This document shows, piece after piece, positions 24,456 through 32,547 of a DNA stretch of 64,000 nt. This DNA is from JBFHIJ01 sp041596515 (lineage in GTDB: Bacteria; Bacteroidota; Ignavibacteria; Kapaibacteriales; UBA2268). The stretch's first letter is position 1, and every line of letters begins with the position of its first letter. The notes beneath the pieces are model-generated. The model was not told where the DNA came from, ran no database searches, and worked only from the letters and a program-made list of their open reading frames with translations. The stretch covers positions 1 to 64,000 of the forward strand of contig JBFHIJ010000006.1 in NCBI GenBank assembly GCA_041596515.1. The letters run 5' to 3'. A program made the translations under genes and the position numbers.

Positions 24456-25976
24456 TTAAAACGGTGGATACCAGATAACACCAAATCTTGGAATAGAGAA
24501 GAATTCTGATACCTCTGCAGGGCGTGAATCACCCTCAATTTCTACAGACATCGCTTCACTGCCAAACTTAAAGTCTACGCGCCATTCGGCTGATAAGGTA
24601 AGCATGCCATAAGTATCCATATCAAAATTGAAGAACATCCCCAGACCAACATTCATGCCCAACTGATTATTTGTTTTAGGAACCCTTGCATCCAGCGCTT
24701 CATCATAAATAGAGATATTGCTGGAAAAGTAAGTCATACCAATAGTAGCAAAAAAGTTGATACGATTTTTAGGATTAGGTATCCAGTGAGAAGATAAATT
24801 ATATACTGTATATGTAAATGGATCTATGTTTACATTTTCTTCTGATACTTTAGTATTTTTAGAGTAGGTATAAGCACCCTCTAAAAGCAGATAGTCAGTA
24901 ACGCCATACATAATTCTTCCACCATAAGCAACGATACCGTCGTAAGAAACTGACTTATCTAATGTGCCACCTTCTTTTTGAGATATTAGTTGTGACTGCA
25001 CAACGGTATTAGTACCAATGACAGGACCAAAACCAATATATCTGACAAAAGGGTTCATCATAATTTCGCCGGTTTCTTCATCTATATATTCACCGTCTTG
25101 GAGTTCTACTTCCTCTCCTTCATATTCCTCTTCGTAGTATTCGCCTTCTTCGTAAGCCTCTTCAGTTTCCTGGGCATATAAAGAGAAGGAACTAATAATA
25201 AATACAAAGGCAAGTATAAAAAGATTGAAAAGATGTTTTGCATTATTTGTAGTCATAGATATTACCTCTTCTGTAGAAATTGATTTTATTTCTGCAATTT
25301 TTTCTGCCACATATTTCACTCTTTCAGGTTCATTCCTCTTACCTCTGAAAGGTACAGGAGTCATATATGGAGAATCTGTTTCTATCATAATTTTGTCTAA
25401 GGGGGCGGCTCTTACGACCTCGCCCAAAGTAGATTTCTTAAACGTAATATTTCCCGTAAAAGAGACCATGAAGCCCAAATCTAATGCTTGTTTTAATACA
25501 TTTACATCAGACGAAAAGCAATGCAGTACGCCTTTTAAAGTGCCGTCTTGCATATCTTTTAACGTGCTAATCAAGTCTTCGTCAGACTCTCGGTTATGGA
25601 TAATTACAGGCAGATTTAACTCTTTTGCCAACGCTAATTGATTTTTAAAAGCACTGATCTGCACATCTTTTGGAGTAAAGTCATAATAGTAGTCAAGCCC
25701 AATTTCGCCAATAGCTTTTACATTGTCATCATTTGCTATCTTTCTAATATTATCCGCAACTACTTTATTATACTCAGCTGCATTATGCGGATGAACTCCC
25801 AGACCGCAGTATATATTTTTGTTCTTTTGCGCTAATAATATTACTCTTTCAAAATCTTTTGGTTCAATTCCGGGAATAATTATAGCTTCCAAACCACTGT
25901 CCATAGCTCTGCGTATAACTTCCTCTCTATCCTGATCGAATGCTTCAGTATCTAAGTGTGCGTGAGTGTCTATCAT
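24456..25976 (-). CDS. in-frame fusion: TatD-family metal-dependent DNase with outer-membrane beta-barrel
   Basis: 506 residues in one uninterrupted frame. Residues 1-250 are a full TatD hydrolase: IDTHAHLD (metal ligands), GLGVHPHNA, the Glu in AIGEIGLDYYYDF, PVIIHNRES, VLHCFSS, ETDSPYMTP, ending NNAKHLFNL where normal TatD proteins stop. Without a stop the frame runs straight into ILAFVFIISSFSLYAQ, a signal-peptide core, then an acidic linker (about 270-305) and a porin-like barrel ending in VIWYPPF with the terminal Phe typical of outer membrane proteins. An internal ATG (Met241, 25256) with AGAGGT nine bases upstream could start the barrel as a separate protein. Confidence 0.85.
   Translation of the reverse strand: MIDTHAHLDTEAFDQDREEVIRRAMDSGLEAIIIPGIEPKDFERVILLAQKNKNIYCGLGVHPHNAAEYNKVVADNIRKIANDDNVKAIGEIGLDYYYDFTPKDVQISAFKNQLALAKELNLPVIIHNRESDEDLISTLKDMQDGTLKGVLHCFSSDVNVLKQALDLGFMVSFTGNITFKKSTLGEVVRAAPLDKIMIETDSPYMTPVPFRGKRNEPERVKYVAEKIAEIKSISTEEVISMTTNNAKHLFNLFILAFVFIISSFSLYAQETEEAYEEGEYYEEEYEGEEVELQDGEYIDEETGEIMMNPFVRYIGFGPVIGTNTVVQSQLISQKEGGTLDKSVSYDGIVAYGGRIMYGVTDYLLLEGAYTYSKNTKVSEENVNIDPFTYTVYNLSSHWIPNPKNRINFFATIGMTYFSSNISIYDEALDARVPKTNNQLGMNVGLGMFFNFDMDTYGMLTLSAEWRVDFKFGSEAMSVEIEGDSRPAEVSEFFSIPRFGVIWYPPF
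25254..25272 (-). promoter_or_regulatory. internal ribosome site and ATG for the barrel part of the TatD fusion
   Basis: On the minus strand GAAGAGGTAATATCT precedes ATG at 25256. Translation from it gives MTTNNAKHLFNLFILAFVFI, which is itself a good signal peptide ending LYAQ. The last ten TatD codons would thus serve two purposes. Confidence 0.5.
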
Positions 25977-26063
25977 AAGTCCTATATTCTATATTATAAA
26001 TAATAACAAATATACTCATTATTGCAGAAAAAATTGTAGTAATGGAATAATGTAAATACTTTA

Positions 26064-26801
26064 TCAGACGGATTTAGACATTATTCTGGAGATTGATTCT
26101 ATAAGCTGTTTATTAATAGCAGTCAAACTGTTTTCTATATTTCCCTGATTGATATGGCAATCATGCAATATATTTTTTTCAGTTAATATGCTTGAAAGAG
26201 CCAGTGTGGAACCGCAAACCGAATCATGTTCGCCGGATGCTAAGTAAATATGTCGTCTGCTTTTTAAGAAAGTCATCCAATATGGATCAGTCAGGTTAGG
26301 CAGGAAGTGAACGGGAGAGTTATAGTAACAGTTATCATCAAAATATTCGCCGGTTGATATAGATAAATCATATTGACCACTAACGGCAATAGTACCAATA
26401 AATATATCAGGTCTTCTAAAAAAAGTATTAGCTGCGTGGTAGGCTCCTTCCAGAGCTCCTGCAGTTATAATAGGTACGGGAGTGCCACAGCTATTAAAAA
26501 TGTAAGGCAATACTTCAGAAGTCAGAAACAAATTAAAGTCGAGCAACATTTCTGATTTTTCATTTAAAGCACGCGAATTCTTCCAAATGTGATTGGATGG
26601 GTTTGCAACTGAGTATATTTTGCATTTTCCTTTTTTCAAAAGAGGCAAAAGCATTTCAATCAAGCCGTCTTTCTCAGACTGTAAAATATTATCTTCGCCT
26701 GAAGAAAATAGTACAATAGCTACACCGCATTTTCCATAGACAGCGATGTCAGTATTACCACCATAAAAATGGCTATCAATATGTTTAATCTCTCGTTTCA
26801 T
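26064..26801 (-). CDS. esterase-like alpha/beta-hydrolase lacking the nucleophile serine
   Basis: 245 residues, resembling the bacterial esterase (Esterase D/PF00756-type) family: an IVLFSSGEDN strand, AGALEGAYHAANTFFRRPDIFIGTIAVSGQYD, YYNSPVHFLPNL, RRHIYLASGEHD. In relatives the elbow is GxSxG; here it reads G115-A-L117-E-G119, so Leu replaces the nucleophile Ser. The C-terminal His-containing HDWxxW-like segment is also absent (CHINQGNIENSL). I infer a non-catalytic member, perhaps binding or structural. No signal peptide. Read from DNA as CTG at the nucleophile codon, far from a single-base Ser change. Confidence 0.72.
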   Translation of the reverse strand: MKREIKHIDSHFYGGNTDIAVYGKCGVAIVLFSSGEDNILQSEKDGLIEMLLPLLKKGKCKIYSVANPSNHIWKNSRALNEKSEMLLDFNLFLTSEVLPYIFNSCGTPVPIITAGALEGAYHAANTFFRRPDIFIGTIAVSGQYDLSISTGEYFDDNCYYNSPVHFLPNLTDPYWMTFLKSRRHIYLASGEHDSVCGSTLALSSILTEKNILHDCHINQGNIENSLTAINKQLIESISRIMSKSV

Positions 26802-27160
26802 AGTAACATCAATATACTTATCACAGCTGATAATATCAAACTAAAATATGTAACGTGTAGAAATATATACGGATCTATGGGCTAAGCTAATATGTGTCAA
26901 TATTAAAAATTTTGTATATCAACAAAGAATAAACCACGAAAGACAACTAAAGGTAATTAGTAAAAGTTTACGATTAAATTGTTATCATTGTGGAAAACTC
27001 TAACTTGTTTATTCCCAAAGCGTTTGGAATATTCTAATTATTTTCCTAAATTTGTTACTCTTAATAGAAAAACTACTTATACAAGCGGTTTAATAGATAG
27101 TTAACATAAACCCGAAAAGCGGGGATGTTACATTGATGAATTTTAAGAAGGATTTAACTG
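26802..27160. other. 359-base gap upstream of the tyrosine phenol-lyase gene
   Basis: AT-rich, no gene. It separates divergent genes, so it must hold promoters for both. A possible -35 TTGTTA near 27052 is followed about 19 bases later by TTATAC; this is weak. A small GC stem CCCG/CGGG with an A-rich loop lies near 27112-27124, just before the start. No leader peptide of the TnaC type was seen. Confidence 0.3.
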
Positions 27161-28546
27161 ATGGCTGAACAACGCAAATCTTGGGCAGAACCTTTCAAAA
27201 TTAAAGTTGTTGAACCTTTGAAAGTAACTTCAAGAGAAGATCGTGCAGAAGCTATAAAAGAAGCTGGCTATAACACTTTCTTACTAAGATCCGAAGACGT
27301 ATATATTGACTTATTGACTGACTCCGGCACAAGTGCTATGAGTGATTATCAATGGGCTGGTATGATGTTAGGTGATGAAGCTTATGCCGGAAGTAAAAAC
27401 TACTACTACTTAGAATCAAATGTACGTAAATACTATGGTTACAAATTCTTAGTACCTACTCACCAAGGTCGTGGTGCTGAGCACATGCTTTCTCAAGCAT
27501 TGATCAAAAAAGGTCAATATGTACCGGGTAATATGTACTTTACAACAACTCGTTTGCACCAAGAATTAGCAGGTGGTACTTTTGTCGATGTTATCATTGA
27601 CGAAGCTCATAATCCTGACTCTGAACACCCGTTCAAAGGTAATGTTGATATCAATAAATTCAAAAAATTAATTGACGAAAAAGGCGGTGAAAATATCGCT
27701 TATATTACTGTTGGTGCTACTGTAAACATGGCTGGTGGCCAACCTGTTTCTATGGAAAACATGAAAGCAGTTCACAAATTAGCTCATGATAATGGTATCA
27801 AAGTTGTTATCGATGCTACTCGTGGTATGGAAAACTCTTGGTATATCCAACAAAGAGAAGAAGGTTATGCAGACAAATCTGTTGCAGAAATCTTGAAGGA
27901 ATTTTTCGCTTTATCTGATGCTTGTACTATGTCAGGTAAAAAAGACTTGTTAGTGAATATCGGTGGTTTTGTTGCTCTTAACGATCCTGATATTTTCGAA
28001 GAGTTACGTAACATGGTTGTTGTATATGAAGGTCTTCATACTTATGGTGGTCTTGCAGGTCGTGACTTGGAAGCTATGGCTCGCGGCATGGAAGAAGCAG
28101 CTGATGATACTTATATGTCTTACAGAATCAGACAAGTAAAATACTTAGGCGATAAATTAATTGCAGCTGGTGTGCCTGTTGTAAAACCTATCGGCGGTCA
28201 CGCTGTGTTCTTGGATGCTCGTGCATTTTACGATCACATCCCACAAGATCAATTCCCTGCACAGTCTCTTGCTGCTAATCTATATATTGAGTCTGGTGTA
28301 CGTGCTATGGAACGTGGTATCGTTTCTGCAGGCCGTAATAAAGAAACCGGCGAACACTACTTCCCTAAATTGGAATTAGTTCGTTTGACTATTCCTCGCC
28401 GTGTTTATACTCAGTCTCACATGGACGTTGTAGCTGAATCAGTCATAGAATTATATGCTAATCGCCATAACGCGAAAGGTTTGAAAATGGTTTACGAACC
28501 ACAATACTTGAGATTCTTCCAAGGTCGTTTCGAACCGTTAGCATAG
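27161..28546 (+). CDS. tpl: tyrosine phenol-lyase (beta-tyrosinase)
   Basis: 461 residues of the PLP-dependent beta-eliminating lyase family, which splits L-tyrosine into phenol, pyruvate and ammonia. It aligns with Citrobacter TPL at a constant offset of four: Y75 (Tyr71), F127 and T128 (Phe123, Thr124), R221 in DATR (Arg217), the Schiff-base Lys as K261 in MSGKKD (Lys257), and R385 in RAMERG (Arg381). The last residue separates TPL from tryptophanase, which has Ile in an EIG context. Tyrosine phenol-lyase is therefore preferred over TnaA. Codon choice (frequent GGT, CGT, GAA) suggests high expression. Monocistronic, with a strong terminator. Confidence 0.82.
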   Translation: MAEQRKSWAEPFKIKVVEPLKVTSREDRAEAIKEAGYNTFLLRSEDVYIDLLTDSGTSAMSDYQWAGMMLGDEAYAGSKNYYYLESNVRKYYGYKFLVPTHQGRGAEHMLSQALIKKGQYVPGNMYFTTTRLHQELAGGTFVDVIIDEAHNPDSEHPFKGNVDINKFKKLIDEKGGENIAYITVGATVNMAGGQPVSMENMKAVHKLAHDNGIKVVIDATRGMENSWYIQQREEGYADKSVAEILKEFFALSDACTMSGKKDLLVNIGGFVALNDPDIFEELRNMVVVYEGLHTYGGLAGRDLEAMARGMEEAADDTYMSYRIRQVKYLGDKLIAAGVPVVKPIGGHAVFLDARAFYDHIPQDQFPAQSLAANLYIESGVRAMERGIVSAGRNKETGEHYFPKLELVRLTIPRRVYTQSHMDVVAESVIELYANRHNAKGLKMVYEPQYLRFFQGRFEPLA

Positions 28547-28577
28547 TCATTATAAATTAGTATTTTGACAGAGCAAA

Positions 28578-28613
28578 AGTGCCCCGCATTCAGAAATGGT
28601 GCGGGGCATTTTT
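28578..28613 (+). terminator. intrinsic terminator of tpl
   Basis: A perfect 9-bp GC-rich stem TGCCCCGCA with TGCGGGGCA, 11-base loop, then five Ts. Confidence 0.92.
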
Positions 28614-28707
28614 CGATTTTGAAATATTTGGAGCAGATTAATCTATAACATAACTCTTCATGTATGGGTATGAGAAAGTTGCATAATAAAAAATCCGCAC
28701 TCCGAAA

Positions 28708-29100
28708 TTAGAAATATGAAAAAGGCAAATCTTTAACTCCTCTGTCGAGTCTATTGATAACTTGCACCAAATTTCGGAAATTGAATGTTTTACTGATATA
28801 TATATCTGCTCCGTATTGTTTAGCTTGATTGATTAGCCACTGCTCAGTAAGTGCAGATAAAATAACAATTTTCAATTCGTTATTAGATTCTCTAATTTTG
28901 CGTAGAGCTTTGATACCATCCATTTCAGGCATATTTAAATCTAATAATAGCAAATCAGGTTGCTCCTCTTGCACTTTTTGGAGCACTTCCTTTCCATTTG
29001 CTGCAATCGAGATATCCTTCTGATTAAAACTAATACTTAAATACTTGCTAAGTAGTTCCGCAGAAAGTCTATGGTCATCGGCGATAAGTATCTTTTTCAT
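28708..29100 (-). CDS. single-domain response regulator (receiver only)
   Basis: 130 residues, one REC domain and no output. Acidic pocket ADDH (8-10), phospho-acceptor Asp54 in LLLLDLNMPEMDG, switch Ser in ILSAL and Lys in ISKTF. It probably relays phosphate or binds a partner protein. Divergently transcribed from a LuxR-type regulator 276 bases away. The first 30 residues after the REC core differ from that neighbour, so they are not recent duplicates. Confidence 0.9.
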   Translation of the reverse strand: MKKILIADDHRLSAELLSKYLSISFNQKDISIAANGKEVLQKVQEEQPDLLLLDLNMPEMDGIKALRKIRESNNELKIVILSALTEQWLINQAKQYGADIYISKTFNFRNLVQVINRLDRGVKDLPFSYF

Positions 29101-29376
29101 CAGATTGCCTATTAATATATCTATTAACTAATTGATATAATATACAATATATTCAGAATGCAAAAATACGTATTTTATAAAAAAGGTAGTTAGTACCGAT
29201 ATAAAAGATTAATACTTACTTGAGGTTAGGTATAAAAAAATTATATATACTGGTATCAATATAGGTATTACAACGGAAATATATAAAAATAAGTAATATT
29301 AGTTTGAGCTTAAAAATAATTATTGTATATTACTTATTCAAAATCAAACTTATATGATTAATATAGGTAATAAGGC

Positions 29377-30036
29377 ATGAAAGTTAGTAGAGTCTTTGTC
29401 GCAGATGATGAGCCTTTGTTTTCTTCTCTTCTTCAACAGTTAGTTCAAGAAAATAAGCAAATGGAGTTGGTTGGTGCCGCAAAAAATGGCAGTGAGGTGT
29501 TGGCATTCGTTAATAGTTCAAATACAGACTTACTTGTATTAGATATTAAAATGCCTGACAAATATGGTGACGAAGTTCTTGAACAGTTAATTCCGGAAAA
29601 TCCTGATTTGAAGGTTATGATGCTTTCCGCAGAGTTAGATCCTAAATTGATTAAAAAAACACTCAATTTAGGAGCCAAGGGGTTTGTAAGTAAAAATGTA
29701 GACGTAGAAGAACTTGTGTGTGCTATGGAAAAGATATTGGAAGGGAAACAATATTTATGTTCTGATGTAACTATGGCACTGGTTCAAAATAGAACTCCAA
29801 ACAAAGTCAATTGCTGTCTTGGACATGAATTTACTTCTCGCGAGAGAGAAGTATTAGATTATATGTTAGAAGGCTTTACAACTTCTGAGATAGCTACAAA
29901 ACTATGTTTAAGTCCACGCACCATAGAGACTCACCGCAGAAATATGCTGGCGAAGTTTGGGGCACGAAATGTACCACATCTTATCAATATTATCTATTCT
30001 AAAAAGGAAGACGATAGCCGAAAAGATTTTAAATAA
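29377..30036 (+). CDS. NarL/FixJ-type response regulator with LuxR HTH
   Basis: 219 residues. REC domain 1-120 with Asp56 in LLVLDIKMPDKYG and Lys in FVSKNV; LuxR-type helix-turn-helix at about 150-205 (FTSREREVLDYMLEGFTTSEIATKLCLSPRTIETHRRNMLAKFGA). Activates or represses target promoters after phosphorylation. It is the nearest regulator upstream of the pilus operon at 30770, which suggests, but does not prove, control of that operon. No cognate kinase is adjacent. Confidence 0.93.
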   Translation: MKVSRVFVADDEPLFSSLLQQLVQENKQMELVGAAKNGSEVLAFVNSSNTDLLVLDIKMPDKYGDEVLEQLIPENPDLKVMMLSAELDPKLIKKTLNLGAKGFVSKNVDVEELVCAMEKILEGKQYLCSDVTMALVQNRTPNKVNCCLGHEFTSREREVLDYMLEGFTTSEIATKLCLSPRTIETHRRNMLAKFGARNVPHLINIIYSKKEDDSRKDFK

Positions 30037-30044
30037 AAAAATAT

Positions 30045-30067
30045 GGGGGCTAACGCCCTTTTTTTTT
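30045..30067 (+). terminator. intrinsic terminator of the LuxR-type regulator
   Basis: Short GC stem GGGGC with GCCC and loop TAAC followed by nine Ts. Confidence 0.72.
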
Positions 30068-30597
30068 ATCCCGTTTGAGACTAATAATTCAAAACCAATT
30101 GTTTAAACCCAATCTATACTCCCAAATTCCTTTGTGCATATCAATCAATACCACAAACAAACTATAGTATTTGAAAAAAGATAGACTTTTAGATATTTAT
30201 ATTCTAAATACGCAAAATAGTTGCTAAAAAAGCTATTGAACCTTTCATAATATATACGTACTAATCCGCAAATTCTACTAATTATTTCAAAAACTACGCA
30301 GATATAATTAAAAATGCGAAATATCAAAAAAAAATAAAATTAAATATCAAAAAGTATAAATAATAATAACATAAATATTTGTTTAAAAGCAATCTTCCTA
30401 AATATAGTGATAGCCGAAAGAATACGAGAATGATGGTTAATATTACCTTGAAAAATTAGAAGAGAAATCCTAAGGGTTTTCCGCAGAATTAAGTATTATT
30501 TGCTATCTATTGACAAGTAATATACAATACTTATTCTCTTATTTTCAGGGACTTATGGTATTGTGTAGCTACTGTTTTAGAAGTAAATTGCTTGTGA
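30068..30597. other. gene-free AT-rich region upstream of the pilus operon
   Basis: No plausible gene on either strand. A short repeat GATAGCCGAAA occurs at about 30013 (end of the regulator gene) and again near 30407. With the leader that follows, this 700-base gap is the longest non-coding stretch in the window and probably holds the operon's promoter and regulator sites. Confidence 0.4.
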
Positions 30598-30769
30598 AAG
30601 TTATGACATGGTTGACCAAACACTAATCAAACAAAAAACAATCAATGACATAACTTACCCGAATAAATCGGGACTGGATTTTAAAAATTACTTCACATCC
30701 TAGGCACGAAGTAAATACAAAATCCAAAAGTTAACAAAACATTTAAATAATCCATAAAGGAAAAGTAAG
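30598..30769 (+). promoter_or_regulatory. structured leader of the pilus operon
   Basis: Three nested or successive inverted repeats precede the first subunit gene: AAGTTATG (30598-30605) with CATAACTT (30649-30656); CCCGA (30658-30662) with TCGGG (30668-30672); and TTACTTC with GAAGTAA around a CCTAGG-containing loop (about 30688-30715). AAAGGAAAAG just before ATG 30770 is the ribosome site. It is likely a long 5' untranslated region with stability or regulatory folding. No known riboswitch is recognised. Confidence 0.5.
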
Positions 30770-31261
30770 ATGAAAAAGTTTTTCGCAATCGCTCTCGCTT
30801 TCGCAATGTTCGCTTCTGTTAATATGTTCGCTGATGATGTAACTGGTCCTGGTATTGAATTAATGCCTGCAACAGCAGATGCAACAATCAATTTAACAGT
30901 ATTACAACAAATAGTAGTAACTACTGAGTCTGTTCTTGATTTTGCTGTAGTTGAAGGTACAGATTCTTACAATCCTGAAACTGGTAGTTTAGAAGCACTT
31001 TCTTATAATGTAATATCTACAAATGGCTATGCATTGACTTATGGTTTAGATTTTGTGATAGCTACACAACCAACAGGTTCTACAGATGCTACAGCTCCTA
31101 CTATCTCTTTTGCTGACGCTACAGATGGTGAAGTAGCAGTTGGTAGTAACGATGGTGATATTGATTTAGACTTTACAGTGAATGGAATTAGTGCAATGGA
31201 TTCTGAAGCTGGCGATTATTCATATACTTACACTCTAAGTGTGTACTATACAAACTTCTAA
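30770..31261 (+). CDS. pilus subunit-like exported protein 1 (DUF4402-like), probable major subunit
   Basis: 163 residues with signal peptide 1-22 (ends MFA). The mature part starts with an alternating hydrophobic strand (DATINLTVLQQIVVTT) suited to donor-strand exchange, then an Ig-like beta domain without cysteines, and ends YTYTLSVYYTNF. That last strand matches those of the next two proteins and the C-terminal strand that chaperones bind in usher-type pilins. It resembles DUF4402 subunits. First gene of the operon, strongest ribosome site, followed by a perfect hairpin; these suggest the abundant shaft subunit. Function is inferred from context. Confidence 0.72.
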   Translation: MKKFFAIALAFAMFASVNMFADDVTGPGIELMPATADATINLTVLQQIVVTTESVLDFAVVEGTDSYNPETGSLEALSYNVISTNGYALTYGLDFVIATQPTGSTDATAPTISFADATDGEVAVGSNDGDIDLDFTVNGISAMDSEAGDYSYTYTLSVYYTNF

Positions 31262-31273
31262 GAAGATTATCTC

Positions 31274-31306
31274 ATATAGTAGGGACTAAGTATGTCCCTA
31301 CTATAT
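31274..31306 (+). other. perfect 13-bp hairpin after pilus subunit 1
   Basis: 31274-31286 pairs with 31294-31306, loop TAAGTAT. No T-run follows, so it is more likely an mRNA-stabilising or processing hairpin after the major subunit than a terminator. Confidence 0.75.
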
Positions 31307-31327
31307 AAATTAAATAGGAGAGTGTAT

Positions 31328-31912
31328 ATGTATTTATTCAAAAAAATCTTTGCAATATTGATTGCAATAATAATAATCTCTCCGGTATATGTTTATAGTG
31401 CTGAAACGCAACCAGACCCAGAACCAACTAATCAAGCAACTGTTAACATCGAAATATTAGAGCAGCTTACTTGCATAATCGATCCAATTAGTAATGCTGG
31501 TGTTGGAAGTTCGGACTTGATATTGGTGCAAGGCACTAGTAGGACTGAAGATGAATTTGAAGGTGGATATATTGAACCAACTTATACATTTAAAGCTTGG
31601 GGTAAACGAGACCAACCTATTACAATTAACTTCAATGCTACAAATTGTGCAAGTTCTGGTGAGATGAAATATTGCGACCCGACTAATCAGGTTAAAGCAA
31701 CTGTTTCATGGCACTCAGCATCACGACCAAATGAGTTCAACAAATTGAACACAAATGTTTGGGAAACGGGATTATATGAAACTCAAAGTGATCCCCATGT
31801 GGGAATTGAACAAGCTTATATGATTATTACAAAAATAGAAGCTGCGGAAGGTACTCCTCCAGGGAATTATACTATCCCATTCACAGTAAGTGTTTATTAT
31901 ACCGGATTTTAA
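31328..31912 (+). CDS. pilus subunit-like exported protein 2
   Basis: 194 residues from ATG 31328 (AGGAG at 31316; the longer frame from 31292 begins inside the hairpin). Signal peptide 1-23, then a Pro-rich stretch (ETQPDPEPT), the strand QATVNIEILEQLTCIIDP aligned with DATINLTVLQQI of subunit 1, and the shared end YTIPFTVSVYYTGF. Three cysteines. Similar overall design to subunit 1, longer in the middle. Probably a minor or adaptor subunit of the same fibre. Confidence 0.68.
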   Translation: MYLFKKIFAILIAIIIISPVYVYSAETQPDPEPTNQATVNIEILEQLTCIIDPISNAGVGSSDLILVQGTSRTEDEFEGGYIEPTYTFKAWGKRDQPITINFNATNCASSGEMKYCDPTNQVKATVSWHSASRPNEFNKLNTNVWETGLYETQSDPHVGIEQAYMIITKIEAAEGTPPGNYTIPFTVSVYYTGF

Positions 31913-31924
31913 TAGAAAAAATAT

Positions 31925-31959
31925 AAAATCCCTGACTTTGGCTAAGACAGGGATTTTTT
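31925..31959 (+). terminator. terminator-like hairpin inside the pilus operon
   Basis: Ten-bp stem AAAATCCCTG with CAGGGATTTT, 13-base loop, then a T-run. It lies between subunits 2 and 3, so it may let through only part of the transcripts. Confidence 0.8.
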
Positions 31960-31976
31960 AACAAGGAATCAAAAAA

Positions 31977-32438
31977 GTGAAATACTTTTATATAATCATA
32001 TTTGTTTTATTAATGCAGGTAGCGGCAGATGCGCAAGTAAATGTGAATTCCTATTGTCATAATAACAATCAACCCATTCCACTTCAGGTTACTGTTTCTA
32101 ATGATATAGATTTGGGTGCTGTGGTAGCTGGTTCGACTTCGACATTTGAGTCGCCATTTAACGAAAGTATATTTACAATATCAGGTCAGCAGTTAAAATG
32201 GATATGTACAGATATCGATACAGAAACAACAAAGCAAGGGATTGTTCTTGATTTGAGCTTCAAATATAGCCACACAGGCCAATGTTTATGGATATGTTAT
32301 TTTAACGGTCTTCACAATTTACTAACTGGCAATATCTACGTAAAGATGAATGTAAACTCGATACAAGTGTCACCGAGCACTCCTCCGGGAGAGTACACTT
32401 TTACTCAGTTCGTTCAAGTGGAATACTGTACTTTTTAG
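31977..32438 (+). CDS. pilus subunit-like exported protein 3
   Basis: 153 residues from GTG 31977 with AAGGA 10 bases before it. Signal peptide about 1-19 (ends ADAQ). Alternating strand PLQVTVSNDIDLGAVVAGST near the N-terminus and C-terminal strand YTFTQFVQVEYCTF, the third version of the shared ending. Four or more cysteines (YCHNN, WICTD, CLWICYF, YCTF), unlike subunit 1, suggesting disulfide-stabilised tip or adaptor. The GTG start and the terminator ahead of it fit low expression. Confidence 0.65.
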   Translation: MKYFYIIIFVLLMQVAADAQVNVNSYCHNNNQPIPLQVTVSNDIDLGAVVAGSTSTFESPFNESIFTISGQQLKWICTDIDTETTKQGIVLDLSFKYSHTGQCLWICYFNGLHNLLTGNIYVKMNVNSIQVSPSTPPGEYTFTQFVQVEYCTF

Positions 32439-32547
32439 ACTATAGACTTTACTGGCAAAAAGTAAAGACATCGCTATAAGTTATTGTATTGCAAAAAGTA
32501 TGTAGAGATTGAAATTCTAAATTTTACTTATAATAGAGGTAGCAATA

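Noticed and set aside
25225..25641. 138-codon frame antisense to TatD
   Set aside because: Shadow frame over conserved TatD motifs.
27161..28546. Call as tryptophanase (tnaA)
   Set aside because: R385 in MERG, T128 and R221 follow tyrosine phenol-lyase; tryptophanase has an EIG context at the first site.
30145..30327. 60-codon minus-strand frame in the pilus upstream region
   Set aside because: AT-driven open frame, no start context, no recognisable pattern.
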